Assembly (NCBI RefSeq): GCF_016863035.1
Contig: NZ_BOOC01000011.1
Coordinates: forward strand, 124,001-188,000
From: Microbispora corallina
GTDB lineage: Bacteria > Actinomycetota > Actinomycetes > Streptosporangiales > Streptosporangiaceae
DNA length: 64,000 nt
Reading direction: 5' to 3'
The translations under genes were made by a program, and so were the position numbers. The first letter of the stretch is position 1, and each line of letters starts with the position of its first letter. Under the pieces are notes generated by a model that ran no database searches, was not told the DNA's origin, and saw only the letters and a program-made list of their open reading frames with translations. Positions 33,067 through 43,121 of this stretch are shown one piece after another.

Positions 33067-36000
33067 GCGCCCGCCTCCAGGTCGCCTTCCATCTCCAGGT
33101 AGGTGGTCCGGAGGCCGTCGAGGGTCTCCGGCGACGGGTCCGCCCACAGGCCGCGCTCGGCCGCCTCCAGCAGCCGTTCGGCGATGCCGCGCAGCGCCCA
33201 CGGGTTCGACCGGCGCATGAACTCGCGCACCCCGGGGTCGAAGACGTACGACTGGGCGAGCGACTCGTACATCCAGTCGTCCACCACCCCGGCCGTCGCG
33301 TCGAAGCCGAACAGGTAGTCCACCGTGGCCGCCATCTCGAACGCGCCCTTGTAGCCGTGGCGCCGCATCGCCGCGATCCACCGGGGGTTGACGACGCGGG
33401 ACCGGAACACCCGCCGTGTCTCCTCGCCCAGCGTCCGCGTGCGCACGGCGTCGGGCACGTGCGAGTCGCCCACGTACGCCGCTGGGGACGCGCCGGTCAG
33501 GTGCCGGACCATGGCGACCATGCCGCCGTGGTACTGGAAGTAGTCGTCGGAGTCGGCGATGTCGTGCTCGCGGTTGTCCTGGTTCTTCGCGGCCACCTCG
33601 ATGCGGCGGAAGGCCGCCTCCATGTCCGCCCTGGCCTCCCGGCCGTCGAGGCCCCTGCCGTACGCGTAGCCGCCCCAGACGGCGTAGACCTCGGCCAGGT
33701 CGGCGTCGTCGCGCCAGTTGCGGGCGTCGATGAGCGGCAGCAGCCCCGCGCCGTACGCCCCGGGCCGGGAGCCGAAGACGCGGCTGGTGGCGCGGCGGTG
33801 GTCGCCGTGCCGGGCGACCTCCTCCGCGACGTGCGCGCGCAGCGGGTTGACCTCGGCCGGCTCGTCGAGCGCGGCGACGGCCCGGACGGCGTCGTCGATC
33901 AGCGCGACGACGTGCGGGAAGGCGTCGCGGAAGAAGCCGCTGATCCGCACGACCACGTCCACGCGGGGGCGGCCCAGCTCCTCCGCCGTCATGACCTCGA
34001 AGCCGGTCACCCGGCGGGAGGCGTCGTCCCAGGTGGGCCGGACGCCGAGCAGCGCGAGGACCTCGGCGATGTCGTCGCCCTGGGTGCGCATCGCGCTGGT
34101 GCCCCAGACCGTGAGGCCGACCGTCCGCGGCCAGCCGCCGGTGTCGGCCCGGTACCGCTCGGCCAGCGAGGCCGCCAGGGCGGCGCCGGTCTCCCAGGCG
34201 AGCCGCGAGGGGATGGCCTTGGGGTCCACGGAGTAGAAGTTGCGGCCGGTCGGCAGCACGTTGACGAGCCCGCGCGTCGGCGACCCGGACGGCCCGGCCG
34301 GCACGTAGCCGCCGTCGAGGGCGTGCAGCAGGTGGGCCACCTCGTCGGTGGTGCGGTCGAGCCGGGGGACGACCTCGGTCGCGGCGAAGCGCAGCACCCG
34401 CGCGACGTCGGCGGCGGGGGAGACCTCGGCGGCGGCCCCGGGGTCCCAGCCCCGTTCCTCCATGGCCGCGACCAGCCGCCGCGCCTCCTCCTCGAACCGG
34501 TCGACCTCGCCCCTGGCCTCCTTGCCCTCGGCCAGCCCGAGCGCCTCGCGGAGCCCGGGCAGCGCGCCGGCCGCGCCGCCCCACACCTGCCGGGCGCGCA
34601 GCACGGCGAGCACGAGGTTCACCCGGGCCTCGCCCGCCGGGGCCGCGCCCAGCACGTGGAGGCCGTCGCGGATCTGGGCGTCCTTGATCTCGCACAGGTA
34701 GCCGTCGACGTGGAGCAGGAAGTCGTCGAACTCGGCGTCGTCCGGCCGGTCGTCCACGTGCAGGTCGTGGTGGAGCTGGGCCGCCTGGATCAGCGTCCAG
34801 ATCTGCGCGCGCACGGCCGGCAGCTTCGCCGGGTCGAGTGCGGCCACGGTCGCGTGCTCGTCGAGAAGCTGCTCCAGCCGGGCGAGGTCGCCGTACGAGT
34901 CGGCCCTGGCCATCGGCGGGATCAGGTGGTCGACCACCGTGGCGTGCGCCCGCCGCTTGGCCTGCGTGCCCTCCCCGGGGTCGTTCACGATGAACGGGTA
35001 GACCAGCGGCAGTGTCTCCAGCGCCGCGTCCGGGGCGCAGGACGCCGACAGGCCGAGCCCCTTGCCCGGCAGCCACTCCAGCGTGCCGTGCTTGCCGAGG
35101 TGGACGACGGCGTGCGCGCCGAACTCGCGCGACAGCCACCGGTACGCCGCCAGGTAGTGGTGGCTCGGCGGCAGGTCGGGGTCGTGGTAGATGGCCACCG
35201 GGTTCTCGCCGAAACCCCGCGGCGGCTGGATCGCGACCAGCACGTTGCCGAACCGCAGCGCGGCCACCACGATGTCGTCGCCGTCCACGTAGAGCGAGCC
35301 CGGCGGCGGGCCCCAGTGCGCGGTCACCGCGTCCCGCAGCTCCGCCGGCAGCTCCGAGAACCACGAGTCGTACGCCGCCAGGGGGACGCGGGCCGGGGAG
35401 GCGCTCAGCTGCTCCTCGGTCAGCCACTCCACGTCGTGGCCGCCGGCCGCGATGAGCGCGTGGATGAGGGCGTCGCCGTCGTCGGGGGCGTCGCCCACGT
35501 CGTACCCCGCCTCGCGCAGCGCGCGCAGCAGGACCACGGCCGAGGCCGGGGTGTCGAGGCCGACCGCGTTGCCGACCCGGGCGTGCTTCGTCGGGTAGGA
35601 GGACAGCACGACGGCCAGGCGCTTGTCCCGGTTGGGCACGTGGCGCAGCCGGGCGTGCGCGACCGCGAGGCCCGCGACCCGGGCGCACCGCTCAGGGTCG
35701 GCGGCGTAGACCGGCACGCCGTCCGGGCCGTCCTCCTTGAACGAGAACGGCACGGTGACGAGCCGCCCGTCGAACTCCGGCACGGCGACCTGCATGGCCG
35801 CGTCCATGGGGGACAGCCCGGCGTCCGACGCGGCCCAGGCGGCGCGGGACGTCGTCAGGCACAGTCCCTGGAGCACCGGCACGTCGAGCGCGGCGAGCGC
35901 CCCCACGTCCCACGCGTCGTCGTCCCCGCCCGCGACGGCCTCGCTCGCCACCGCCCCGCCCGCGGCCAGGACGGTGACGACCAGCGCGTCGGCCTCCCGC

Positions 36001-36605
36001 AGCAGGGAGAACAGTCCGGCGTCCGCGCCGCGCAGCGACCCGCAGAAGACCGGCAGCGCGTCGGCGCCCGCCGCCTCCACCGCGTCGCACAGGTCGTCCA
36101 CGAACGCGGTGTTGCCCGACAGCTCGTGCGCCCGGTAGTACACCACGCCCACCAGCGGCCGGCCGCCGCGCCGCTCCCGCCCGGGCCTGACCCCGTACGC
36201 CGGGGTGGCGCGGGGCGGGGCGAAGCCCTCACCGGTCAGCAGCAGCGTGTCGGACAGGAAGCGGTACAGCTCGAGCAGGTTGTCCGGGCCGCCCTCGGCC
36301 AGGTAGGCGAGCGCCTCGGCGGCGACGCCGGACGGCACGGTGGACAGCGCCATCAACGCGGCGTCCGGGGCCGGCTCCCCGCCGAGCACGACGACCGGCA
36401 GGCCTGAGGCGAGCACGGCGTCGAGGCCCTCCGGCCACGACCGGCGGCCTCCCAGCAGCCGGACGACGACGGCGTCCGCGCCCTCCACGAGGGCCGGCAC
36501 GTCCCCGGGCGCGACCCTGGCCGGGTTGGCCACCCGCCAGGCCGCGCCGCCGCGGCGCGCCGCGAGCAGCTCGGTGTCGGCGGCCGACAGCAGCAGCATC
36601 GTCAT
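33063..36605 (-). CDS. cobN: cobaltochelatase large subunit CobN
   Basis: A 1180-residue CobN/BchH-family protein, the corrin-binding subunit of the ATP-dependent late cobalt chelatase. Family blocks include '[19 protein letters not shown]', '[17 protein letters not shown]', '[19 protein letters not shown]' and '[20 protein letters not shown]'. Length is slightly below the 1200-1270 residues of proteobacterial CobN but all blocks are present. ATG at 36605 overlaps the cobQ stop (ATGA). It works with the ChlI/D-like subunit encoded next. Confidence 0.95.
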   Translation of the reverse strand: MTMLLLSAADTELLAARRGGAAWRVANPARVAPGDVPALVEGADAVVVRLLGGRRSWPEGLDAVLASGLPVVVLGGEPAPDAALMALSTVPSGVAAEALAYLAEGGPDNLLELYRFLSDTLLLTGEGFAPPRATPAYGVRPGRERRGGRPLVGVVYYRAHELSGNTAFVDDLCDAVEAAGADALPVFCGSLRGADAGLFSLLREADALVVTVLAAGGAVASEAVAGGDDDAWDVGALAALDVPVLQGLCLTTSRAAWAASDAGLSPMDAAMQVAVPEFDGRLVTVPFSFKEDGPDGVPVYAADPERCARVAGLAVAHARLRHVPNRDKRLAVVLSSYPTKHARVGNAVGLDTPASAVVLLRALREAGYDVGDAPDDGDALIHALIAAGGHDVEWLTEEQLSASPARVPLAAYDSWFSELPAELRDAVTAHWGPPPGSLYVDGDDIVVAALRFGNVLVAIQPPRGFGENPVAIYHDPDLPPSHHYLAAYRWLSREFGAHAVVHLGKHGTLEWLPGKGLGLSASCAPDAALETLPLVYPFIVNDPGEGTQAKRRAHATVVDHLIPPMARADSYGDLARLEQLLDEHATVAALDPAKLPAVRAQIWTLIQAAQLHHDLHVDDRPDDAEFDDFLLHVDGYLCEIKDAQIRDGLHVLGAAPAGEARVNLVLAVLRARQVWGGAAGALPGLREALGLAEGKEARGEVDRFEEEARRLVAAMEERGWDPGAAAEVSPAADVARVLRFAATEVVPRLDRTTDEVAHLLHALDGGYVPAGPSGSPTRGLVNVLPTGRNFYSVDPKAIPSRLAWETGAALAASLAERYRADTGGWPRTVGLTVWGTSAMRTQGDDIAEVLALLGVRPTWDDASRRVTGFEVMTAEELGRPRVDVVVRISGFFRDAFPHVVALIDDAVRAVAALDEPAEVNPLRAHVAEEVARHGDHRRATSRVFGSRPGAYGAGLLPLIDARNWRDDADLAEVYAVWGGYAYGRGLDGREARADMEAAFRRIEVAAKNQDNREHDIADSDDYFQYHGGMVAMVRHLTGASPAAYVGDSHVPDAVRTRTLGEETRRVFRSRVVNPRWIAAMRRHGYKGAFEMAATVDYLFGFDATAGVVDDWMYESLAQSYVFDPGVREFMRRSNPWALRGIAERLLEAAERGLWADPSPETLDGLRTTYLEMEGDLEAGA

Positions 36606-38107
36606 CCGTGCTCCTTGGCGGGGGTGAGGGTCATGGAGACCGTGGGCAGGCCGGCGGGCACCCCGCCCTCGATGAGGCGCCAGACGGCGTCGGTGTCCAG
36701 GTGCTCCTCGACCAGGTCGCCCAGCGCGTCGAGGCGGGCCTCGCGCCGCTCGGCGAACGTCGTGTCGCCGGGGAGCCAGTCGCGGCCGGTGACGGCGGCG
36801 ACCTCGGACAGGAAGGCCCGGCGGAAGCCGTCCTCGTCGAACAGGCCGTGCCAGGTCGTGCCCCACACCTGCCCCACGCGGCAGCCGTCGAGGAACGGCT
36901 CGCCCCCGCCGACCTCCACCCTGCCGTGGTGGATCTGGTAGCCCGCGACCTCGTGGCCGCGCCAGCGGCCCCTCGGCAGCGCCAGCACCTTGTCCGGGCC
37001 GTACACCGTCCGGACCGGCAGCAGCCCCAGGCCCTCGACCCGGCCGGCGCGGCTCTCGACCTCGTCGTCGATGACGCTCCCGAGCATCTGCAGGCCGCCG
37101 CACACCCCGAGCACCGGCCGTCCCTCGGCGGCCCGGCGGCGCAGCACGCCGTCCAGCCCGCGCTCGCGCAGCCACCGCAGGTCGGAGACGGTCGCCCGGG
37201 TGCCGGGGACGACGACCAGGTCCGCCTCCTCAGTCTCCGCGGCCGACGTCACGAGCCGCACGCTCACCCCCGGCTCCGCCGCCAGGGCGTCCGCGTCGGT
37301 GACGTTCGACATCCGCGGCAGCCGTACGAGGGCGACGCGCAGGACGTCGCGGCCGACGGGCGGGGTGAGCAGGCTGGGACGGCTCTCCAGGTCGAGGGAG
37401 TCCTCGACGTCGAGCCACAGCCCCGACAGCCAGGGCAGCACTCCGAGGCACGGGCGGCCGGTCGCCGCGCGGACCCAGTCGAGCCCGGGCCGCAGCAGCG
37501 CCGGGTCGCCGCGGAACTTGTTGACCACGAACCCCGCCAGGTGCCGCTGGTCGGCCGGGTCGAGCACCGCGAGGGTGCCCGCGAAGTGCGCCAGCACGCC
37601 GCCGCGGTCGATGTCCCCCACGACGAGGACGGGCAGGCCGGCGGCGCGGGCGAGCCCCATGTTCGCGATGTCGCGGTCGCGCAGGTTGACCTCGGCCGGA
37701 CTGCCGGCGCCCTCGCAGATCACCACGTCGAACCGCCGGCGCAGGCCGTTCAGCGCGTCGACGGCCACGTCGAGCAGGCGCGTCTTGTGCTCGCGGTAGG
37801 ACAGCGCGTCGACGTCCGCGTGGGCGCGGCCGAGCACCACGACGTGGGAGTGCCGCTCCCCGGCGGGCTTGAGCAGCACCGGGTTCATCGCGGCCTCGGG
37901 CTCGACCCGCGCGGCCGCGGCCTGCATCGCCTGGGCGCGGCCGATCTCCCCGCCGTCCGCGGTGACCATCGAGTTGAGCGCCATGTTCTGCGCCTTGAAG
38001 GGCGCCACCCGCACGCCGCGCCGGGCCAGCCACCGGCACAGCCCCGCCGTCAGCACGCTCTTCCCGGCGTCGGAGGTGGTCCCCGCCACCAGCAGCGCGC
38101 CGCTCAT
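36602..38107 (-). CDS. cobQ: cobyric acid synthase CobQ/CbiP
   Basis: A 501-residue glutamine-dependent amidase adding four amide groups to adenosyl-cobyrinate diamide. The N-terminal P-loop is '[19 protein letters not shown]' and '[13 protein letters not shown]' follows. The class I glutaminase-like domain has Cys336 in '[10 protein letters not shown]' and His in '[12 protein letters not shown]'. ATG at 38107 has GGAGG at good spacing. First enzyme gene of the operon, 133 bases after the possible leader ORF and downstream of the riboswitch. Confidence 0.95.
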   Translation of the reverse strand: MSGALLVAGTTSDAGKSVLTAGLCRWLARRGVRVAPFKAQNMALNSMVTADGGEIGRAQAMQAAAARVEPEAAMNPVLLKPAGERHSHVVVLGRAHADVDALSYREHKTRLLDVAVDALNGLRRRFDVVICEGAGSPAEVNLRDRDIANMGLARAAGLPVLVVGDIDRGGVLAHFAGTLAVLDPADQRHLAGFVVNKFRGDPALLRPGLDWVRAATGRPCLGVLPWLSGLWLDVEDSLDLESRPSLLTPPVGRDVLRVALVRLPRMSNVTDADALAAEPGVSVRLVTSAAETEEADLVVVPGTRATVSDLRWLRERGLDGVLRRRAAEGRPVLGVCGGLQMLGSVIDDEVESRAGRVEGLGLLPVRTVYGPDKVLALPRGRWRGHEVAGYQIHHGRVEVGGGEPFLDGCRVGQVWGTTWHGLFDEDGFRRAFLSEVAAVTGRDWLPGDTTFAERREARLDALGDLVEEHLDTDAVWRLIEGGVPAGLPTVSMTLTPAKEHG

Positions 38108-38239
38108 CGCGACCGCCTCCGCGACGCCGTACGGGCGGTTGACGCGCGCCGTGCCGTACGGATGGGGCGACGAAGGCGAGGACGGGCGGCGAGGGAGTGA
38201 GAGCGGGGACGGGCGGCGAGGGCGCCGCCGGACGGCATC

Positions 38240-38299
38240 TCAGGAAACGGGGCGCGGCACCGGGAGCGAGGCGCCCGCGCGCAGGCCTGACACGGCCAT
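38240..38299 (-). CDS. possible 19-residue leader ORF between riboswitch and cobQ
   Basis: Reads MAVSGLRAGASLPVPRPVS. It has the best ribosome binding site of the region (AGGGAGG, seven bases before the ATG), stronger than many full genes here. The ATG at 38299 lies in the loop of a small hairpin (arms 38289-38294 and 38302-38307). It may be the translational target of the riboswitch, or a chance ORF; conservation would decide. Confidence 0.4.
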   Translation of the reverse strand: MAVSGLRAGASLPVPRPVS

Positions 38300-38311
38300 G
38301 GCGTGTCCTCC

Positions 38312-38331
38312 CTGGGGGTCCGCGCCCCCGG
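38312..38331 (-). promoter_or_regulatory. G/C hairpin of the riboswitch expression platform
   Basis: GGGGG/CCCCC stem (38314-38318 with 38325-38329) with a six-base loop, lying between the B12 box and the leader ribosome binding site. No T-run follows, so control of translation or Rho access is more likely than intrinsic termination. Confidence 0.45.
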
Positions 38332-38490
38332 TCGAAGGGTCGACGGCCGGAGTATCCTGGCTCCCGGATCGACGCTCCCCTCGGCCTTCCCGCCCGGTGG
38401 GGCAGTGGCGTGGTGAGGATCGCTCCCCGGTGACAGTGGCGGGACCGCGCCGGATTCACACCGGCTTCCTCCGCTTCCGTCGCTTGCGGC
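38320..38490 (-). ncRNA. cobalamin riboswitch
   Basis: On the minus strand the conserved core is clear: GAAGCCGGTGTGAATCCGGC, then GCGGTCCCGCCACTGT, and downstream the B12 box AGCCAGGATACT (complement of 38351-38362). These match the cobalamin aptamer (P3-P6 core and the conserved 3' box). It precedes cobQ and the whole B12 operon and is expected to lower expression when adenosylcobalamin is plentiful. Outer boundaries are approximate. Confidence 0.93.
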
Positions 38491-38654
38491 TGCAAACATA
38501 CACCCTTTGGATATTGGTCCCGCAAGGGGTGATCTGTCCGTATCTTTCCTCGGTAACTGATGTGTCCCGGTTTGGCGAGCCCGGTCGTCCTGGGCGTCCC
38601 TCACGGGTGCCAGCACCCTTGGCCGGCGGTTCGGCGGCGGCGTGTAATCCCGGT

Positions 38655-41114
38655 ATGCACCGTGCGGCCACACCGCTCCCGGACGGCGGGGGGACCGGGT
38701 TCGGATGGTTGTCCTTCTGGCTGTCACTGGAACTGCGCCGCCGCCTGCGGTCGCTGGCCGTGCTCGCGCTGCTCGTCGCCTTCGTCTCGGGCACCGTCCT
38801 CGCCGCCGTCGCGGCGGCGAGAAGGGGGGACACCGCGGCCAACCGGCTTGCGGCGGCCACCAGGTCGGCCACCGTGGTGATCCGGCCCATCGACTCGGAC
38901 GCGCGGTTCTGGGCCGCGATCCGCGCCCTGCCCGAGGTCGAGGCGCTCACGACCTTCCCCGCGATGGCGTTCGGCGTGGACGACGTCCCCGACGGCCGGA
39001 GCGGCCTGACCCTCCCGCCGGCCGACGCGGATCTGTTCCGGACGATCGAGGTTCCGGTGATCCTCGACGGACGGCTTCCCGACCCGCGACGGGTCGACGA
39101 GGTCGTGGTCACGCCGCTGTTCCGGGAGGTCAGCGGCAAGGGCGTCGGAGAACGCGTCACCCTGCGACTGACCACCCCGGAGCAGGCCGCCGCCACCGAC
39201 AGACCGGGGGGCGGGACGCGGCCGGGCGGACCGGCGATCCCGGCGCGGATCGTGGGCGTCGTGCGGTCGTCCTGGTTCGCCGAGAGCCCCGGCGGCGCGG
39301 GCGGGGTGATCGCCTCACCCGCCCTCCTCGCCCGGTACCGCGCCGACATCGTCGGCCCCCACGACGACATCCCCTTCGAGGGCCTGGCCCGGCTGAAGGG
39401 CGGATCCGCCGCGATTCCCGCCTTCCGCGCGCACGTGGCCGCGGCGACGGGCTCGTACACCGACATGGAGGACCTGGACGCCATGGTCGTCGCGCACCGG
39501 CGCCAGGTGAACGGCTACGAGTCGGCCAGCCTGATGATCTTCGCCGCGGTCGCGGCGGCCGCCGCGGTGGTCCTCGTGGGCCAGGCGATGGCCCGCTACG
39601 GCACGGCCGCGATGGCCGACCTCCGCCCTCTCACGGCCGTGGGCATGACTCCGCGGCAGCAGGTGGCGGCGGCGTCCGCGGGGCCCGCCCTCGCGGGGAC
39701 GGCGGGCGTCCTCCTCGGCGCGGCGGCCGCCGTGGTCGCGTCGAACTGGACCCCCATCGGCAGCGCCGCCCTGCACGAGCCCGCGCCGGGGCTCGACGCG
39801 GACGTTCCGGTGCTCACGCTCGGCGGAGCGCTCGTCGTCCTGCTGGTGGGAGCGGGAGCCGCCGCGGCCGCGGCGATCGCGCGGGCGGCCGGTCCCGCCG
39901 TCGCGGGCCGGCGATCCGTGATCGCCCAGGCCGCGGCGGGGGCGGGCCTGCCCCTGCCGCTGGTCGTGGGAGCTCGGTTCGCGCTGGAGCCCGGGAGGGG
40001 ACGGACGGCGGTCCCGGTGCGGCCCGCGCTGGTGGGAGCGGTGGCCGGGGTGCTCGGGGTTATGGCGGCGTCCACCTTCTCCGCCGGGGTGTCGGACGCC
40101 GCGGGCAATCCCGCGCGCTTCGGGCAGACCCAGCGCCTGGAGGTCTACCTGGGCTTCGGGGGCGACGACGTGGTCCGGGCCGCGCCGCTGCTGGCGGCGA
40201 TCGCGCGCGATCCCGCGGTCGCCGCCGTCAACGACTCGAGGATCTCCGTCGTCCAGGCGGGCGGCGCGACCTTCCCCGTGCTGACCTACGATCCCGTCGG
40301 CGAACCGCTGCCGGCCGTGCTGCTGGAGGGTCGCCTGCCCGAACGTCCCGGCGAGATCGCACTGGGCACGGTGACCGCGGCTCAGCTGCGCACGCGGATC
40401 GGCGGCCGGGTGACCGCCGGGGGAGGCGAGCCGGTGGTCATGACCGTCACCGGCGTCGGCTTCCTGCCTTCGGGACTGCAGAGCGGCTACACGCAGGGCG
40501 GCTGGGTCACGCCCGCCACGTACGACCGCCTCGTCGCCGGCGCTCCGCTTCCCTTCATGTGGCACGTCGGGCACATCGCGCTGCGCCCCGGGACCGACCC
40601 GGCCGCGGTGGTCCCCCGGCTGGGCGCGGCGGCGGCCACGGTGAAGGACGGGGACAGGGTGACGGTCGGCCTCCCGGCCACGCCCCCGCCGCAGATCACC
40701 GAGATCCGCGACATCGCCGCGCTGCCGGACCTGCTCGGCGGGTTCCTCGCGCTGCTGTCGGCCGGGGCGACCGGCCACGCGCTGGCGACGGCCGTCCGCC
40801 GGCGGCGGTTCGACCTGGCGGTCCTGCGCGCCCTCGGCATGACCCGTCCGCAGGCCCGCCTCATCCTGGTGACGCAGGCGAGCGTGCTCGCGGCGGTGGG
40901 CGTGGCGGCCGGGGTCCCGCTGGGCGTGGCCCTCGGCCGCACCGTCTGGCGGGCGGCCGCGGACCAGACCCCCCTCCAGTACGTGCCTCCCTCGGCGCCG
41001 GCGGCCCTGCTGCTCGTCGCACCCGCGGCCCTGCTCGTCGCCAACCTGCTCGCCGTGTGGCCGAGCCGGGCGGCGGGACGGCTCCGCGTGGCGACCGTCC
41101 TGGCCGCCGAGTGA
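38655..41114 (+). CDS. FtsX-like ABC transporter permease
   Basis: An 819-residue membrane protein of the MacB/FtsX permease type. An N-terminal transmembrane helix ('LAVLALLVAFVSGTVLAAV') is followed by a large extracytoplasmic domain, then helices around 295-320, 350-375 and 400-430. A second helix/extracellular-domain unit begins near 455, with three final helices after about 690. 'LAVLRALGMTRPQARLIL' is the typical coupling-loop motif. No ABC ATPase or membrane-fusion gene is adjacent on either side. The ATG at 38655 is the first sensible start; the frame is open further upstream only as antisense of the riboswitch and cobQ. Confidence 0.85.
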   Translation: MHRAATPLPDGGGTGFGWLSFWLSLELRRRLRSLAVLALLVAFVSGTVLAAVAAARRGDTAANRLAAATRSATVVIRPIDSDARFWAAIRALPEVEALTTFPAMAFGVDDVPDGRSGLTLPPADADLFRTIEVPVILDGRLPDPRRVDEVVVTPLFREVSGKGVGERVTLRLTTPEQAAATDRPGGGTRPGGPAIPARIVGVVRSSWFAESPGGAGGVIASPALLARYRADIVGPHDDIPFEGLARLKGGSAAIPAFRAHVAAATGSYTDMEDLDAMVVAHRRQVNGYESASLMIFAAVAAAAAVVLVGQAMARYGTAAMADLRPLTAVGMTPRQQVAAASAGPALAGTAGVLLGAAAAVVASNWTPIGSAALHEPAPGLDADVPVLTLGGALVVLLVGAGAAAAAAIARAAGPAVAGRRSVIAQAAAGAGLPLPLVVGARFALEPGRGRTAVPVRPALVGAVAGVLGVMAASTFSAGVSDAAGNPARFGQTQRLEVYLGFGGDDVVRAAPLLAAIARDPAVAAVNDSRISVVQAGGATFPVLTYDPVGEPLPAVLLEGRLPERPGEIALGTVTAAQLRTRIGGRVTAGGGEPVVMTVTGVGFLPSGLQSGYTQGGWVTPATYDRLVAGAPLPFMWHVGHIALRPGTDPAAVVPRLGAAAATVKDGDRVTVGLPATPPPQITEIRDIAALPDLLGGFLALLSAGATGHALATAVRRRRFDLAVLRALGMTRPQARLILVTQASVLAAVGVAAGVPLGVALGRTVWRAAADQTPLQYVPPSAPAALLLVAPAALLVANLLAVWPSRAAGRLRVATVLAAE

Positions 41115-41230
41115 GGCGTGCCCGGGGTCACCGGTCCCGGGTGAGGGTGGCGTTCATGAAGAACGGCTCGTCCAAGCAGGCATCCGGCCCTCCTGTCGCC
41201 TCGGTCGCCCTCAGCCTGGGACGGCGGGCG

Positions 41231-41575
41231 TCAGCCGGCCTGCGGCCAGTCCCAGCCCAGCTGGAGGAACAGCCCCAGGCGGTCGCTCACCGCCCGCATC
41301 TCGGCGATCCTGCCGTCCCGCAGGGTGACCAGGAAGATCGCCTCGACCGTGAACTCGCGATGGGTGGGCTCGGGCATCCGCGGGTGGGCGCCGGAGTTCA
41401 CGCCCGACATCGTCAGCCGCACGGCCACCCGGTCCCCCTCGGCGATCATCTCCTCGACCTTCATGTGCATCGGGTCGAACGCGTCGAGCTGCTGCGCGAT
41501 GGCGTCGAACGCGGCGCCCGGCTCCGCGCTGGCCCTGGTCGACAGGGAGGGCATCGCGGCGCTGTCGATGCGCAA
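41231..41575 (-). pseudogene. SnoaL-like (NTF2-fold) protein, 5' end lost
   Basis: The C-terminal part, from about 'AAFDAIAQQLDAF' to 'LGWDWPQAG', matches SnoaL-like/ester-cyclase proteins ('MIAEGDRVAVRLTMSG', 'LVTLRDGRIAEMRAVSDRLG'). The usual first 40-60 residues are missing. Instead the first 20 codons of the frame lie antisense to the start of a TetR gene fragment, so the gene joins directly to its former divergent neighbour. It looks like one half of a deletion that removed both 5' ends and their shared promoter. Confidence 0.65.
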
Positions 41576-42116
41576 GCTCGGCGCGGAGCTGGGCGTGGAG
41601 GCGATGGACGCTCTACTACCACGTGCCCAACAAGGACGCCGTCCTGGACGGCCTCATCGACGCGGTGGTCTCACGGGTGACCGTGGAGCCGGCGGGCCCG
41701 TGGCGGGAGTGGTCGCGCGCCTTCGCGGTCGCGATCCGGCGGGAGCTGCTGGCGCACCCCGCCCTGCTGCCGCTGGTCGCCACCCGGCCGGTCCTGGCGC
41801 CCGGCGGCCTGGCGACCGTGGAACGGATGGCGGCGGCGCTGCGGGCCGAGGGGTTCCAGGCGCTGGAGGCGCTCCAGCTCGTCAACGCGGTGGCCACGTT
41901 CGTCATCGGGCACACGCTGGCCGAGGCCGGGCGGACGCCCGGACACGACGAGCCGGACATCGAGGGCACGATGGGCGGTCTGGACCCGGGGGAGTACCCG
42001 GTGCTGGCGGAGGCCCTCCGCGCCGGGCTCGGCACCCCCGAGGACCACCAGGAGCGGTTCGACCGCGCGCTCGACGCCCTGCTCGACGGCCTCGGTCCCC
42101 GCCGCCAGGCTCACTG
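41535..42116 (+). pseudogene. TetR-family regulator, 5'-truncated and frameshifted
   Basis: Residues 'LALVDREGIAALSMRKLGAE' and 'LGVEAM' are the HTH of a TetR regulator, but the usual N-terminal helix is missing. After 'GVEAM' the homology moves to another frame, resuming as 'YYHVPNKDAVLDGLIDAV' and running to the TGA at 42116. One extra base near 41605 (GATGGACGCTC where GATGGCGCTC is expected) explains the shift. The C-terminal TetR ligand-binding domain is otherwise well kept. Both truncation and frameshift argue for a dead gene. Confidence 0.72.
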
Positions 42117-42134
42117 ACGCCGCACTGAGGGGGG

Positions 42135-43121
42135 TCAGGACCAGGCGAGGGCGGCGCGGCGGTCCCAGTAGGCGCCGGGATCCTCGGTCAGGCCGGCCAG
42201 CCTCTCCTCGAGGTCGTCGTCCCATGCCACGTCCACGGCGGCGAGGTTGTCGCGGAGCTGGCCGGCGGAGGCGGCGCCGCTGAGCACCACGCCGGCCCAC
42301 GGCCGGGCCAGGACGGCGGCGAGCGCCACGGCGTCCGGCGTCACGCCGCGCTCGCGGGCGGCGGCCGCGAGCGGCCCGGGCGCGGCGCGCGCGGTCAGCC
42401 GCCCGTTCGCGACGCCCTCCTTCACGATCACGCCGAGGCCCGCAGCGTGGGCCCGGGCCAGGGCGTCGCCGGCCGAGCGCTCCAGCAGGTTCCATGTCGA
42501 CTGCACCGTGTCGAACAGCCCCGTCGCGACCGCCCGGTCCACCGCGTCCGCCTGGCGGGGGCCGGTGGTCGACAGCCCGACGGCCACACCCTCCGCCCGG
42601 AGCGCCCGCAGGCCGTCGAGGACCTCCTCGTCGTCGAACACGCCGCTCTCGACCGTGGCGGAGTGGATCTGGTACAGCGACAGGTGGTCGCCGAGCAGCG
42701 CCCTGGTCTCCCCGAACTGGCGGCGCAGCCGCTCGGCGGACAGGTCCTTCACCTCGTGGCGCTCGGCGTCGAGCCGCCAGCCGCCGACGTACTCGTACCC
42801 CCACTTGGAGCTCACGGTGAGCTCGCCGGGGGCGACGCCGCGCGCGGCGAGCCAACCTGCGAGGAACTCCTCCGCCCTGCCGTACGAGCGGGCGGCGTCC
42901 ACGTGCCGGACACCGGCCTCCCTTGCCGCGTCGAGCACCGCCCACGTCCGGTCCCGCATCGCGGCCACGTCCCGGTCCTCGCCCAGGTCGTCGTCGCGGC
43001 CGAGCGTGATGTACGCGGGACGGCCGATGGCGGCCAGCCCGAGTCCGACGGGCGTCACCTCGAGGTCCGTTCGGCCGAGGGTCGTCACCTTCAGGCCATG
43101 CCGGCCGGTGGGTTCCTCCAC
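42135..43121 (-). CDS. aldo/keto reductase family oxidoreductase
   Basis: A 328-residue TIM-barrel NADPH-dependent reductase. The catalytic set is visible: Asp and Tyr in 'VRHVDAARSYGRAEEFL', Lys in 'VSSKWGYEY', and His in 'LYQIHSAT'. 'GVVLSGAASAGQLRDNL' is the cofactor-binding end. A GTG at 43121 is preferred because the family N-terminus ('LGRTDLEVTPVGLG') follows soon after and the region upstream is promoter-like. It is divergent from the encapsulin gene; no functional link is evident. Confidence 0.88.
   Translation of the reverse strand: MEEPTGRHGLKVTTLGRTDLEVTPVGLGLAAIGRPAYITLGRDDDLGEDRDVAAMRDRTWAVLDAAREAGVRHVDAARSYGRAEEFLAGWLAARGVAPGELTVSSKWGYEYVGGWRLDAERHEVKDLSAERLRRQFGETRALLGDHLSLYQIHSATVESGVFDDEEVLDGLRALRAEGVAVGLSTTGPRQADAVDRAVATGLFDTVQSTWNLLERSAGDALARAHAAGLGVIVKEGVANGRLTARAAPGPLAAAARERGVTPDAVALAAVLARPWAGVVLSGAASAGQLRDNLAAVDVAWDDDLEERLAGLTEDPGAYWDRRAALAWS

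Noticed and set aside
33357..36407. 1016-codon plus-strand open frame opposite cobN
   Set aside because: It is a GC-driven antisense shadow: composition is Arg/Gly/Ala/His-rich with no recognisable domain, whereas the minus strand encodes an unmistakable CobN.
38180..38222. Direct repeat of GACGGGCGGCGAGGG between the leader ORF and cobQ
   Set aside because: Two copies only, in a very GC-rich stretch; could be chance or slippage and has no clear function.
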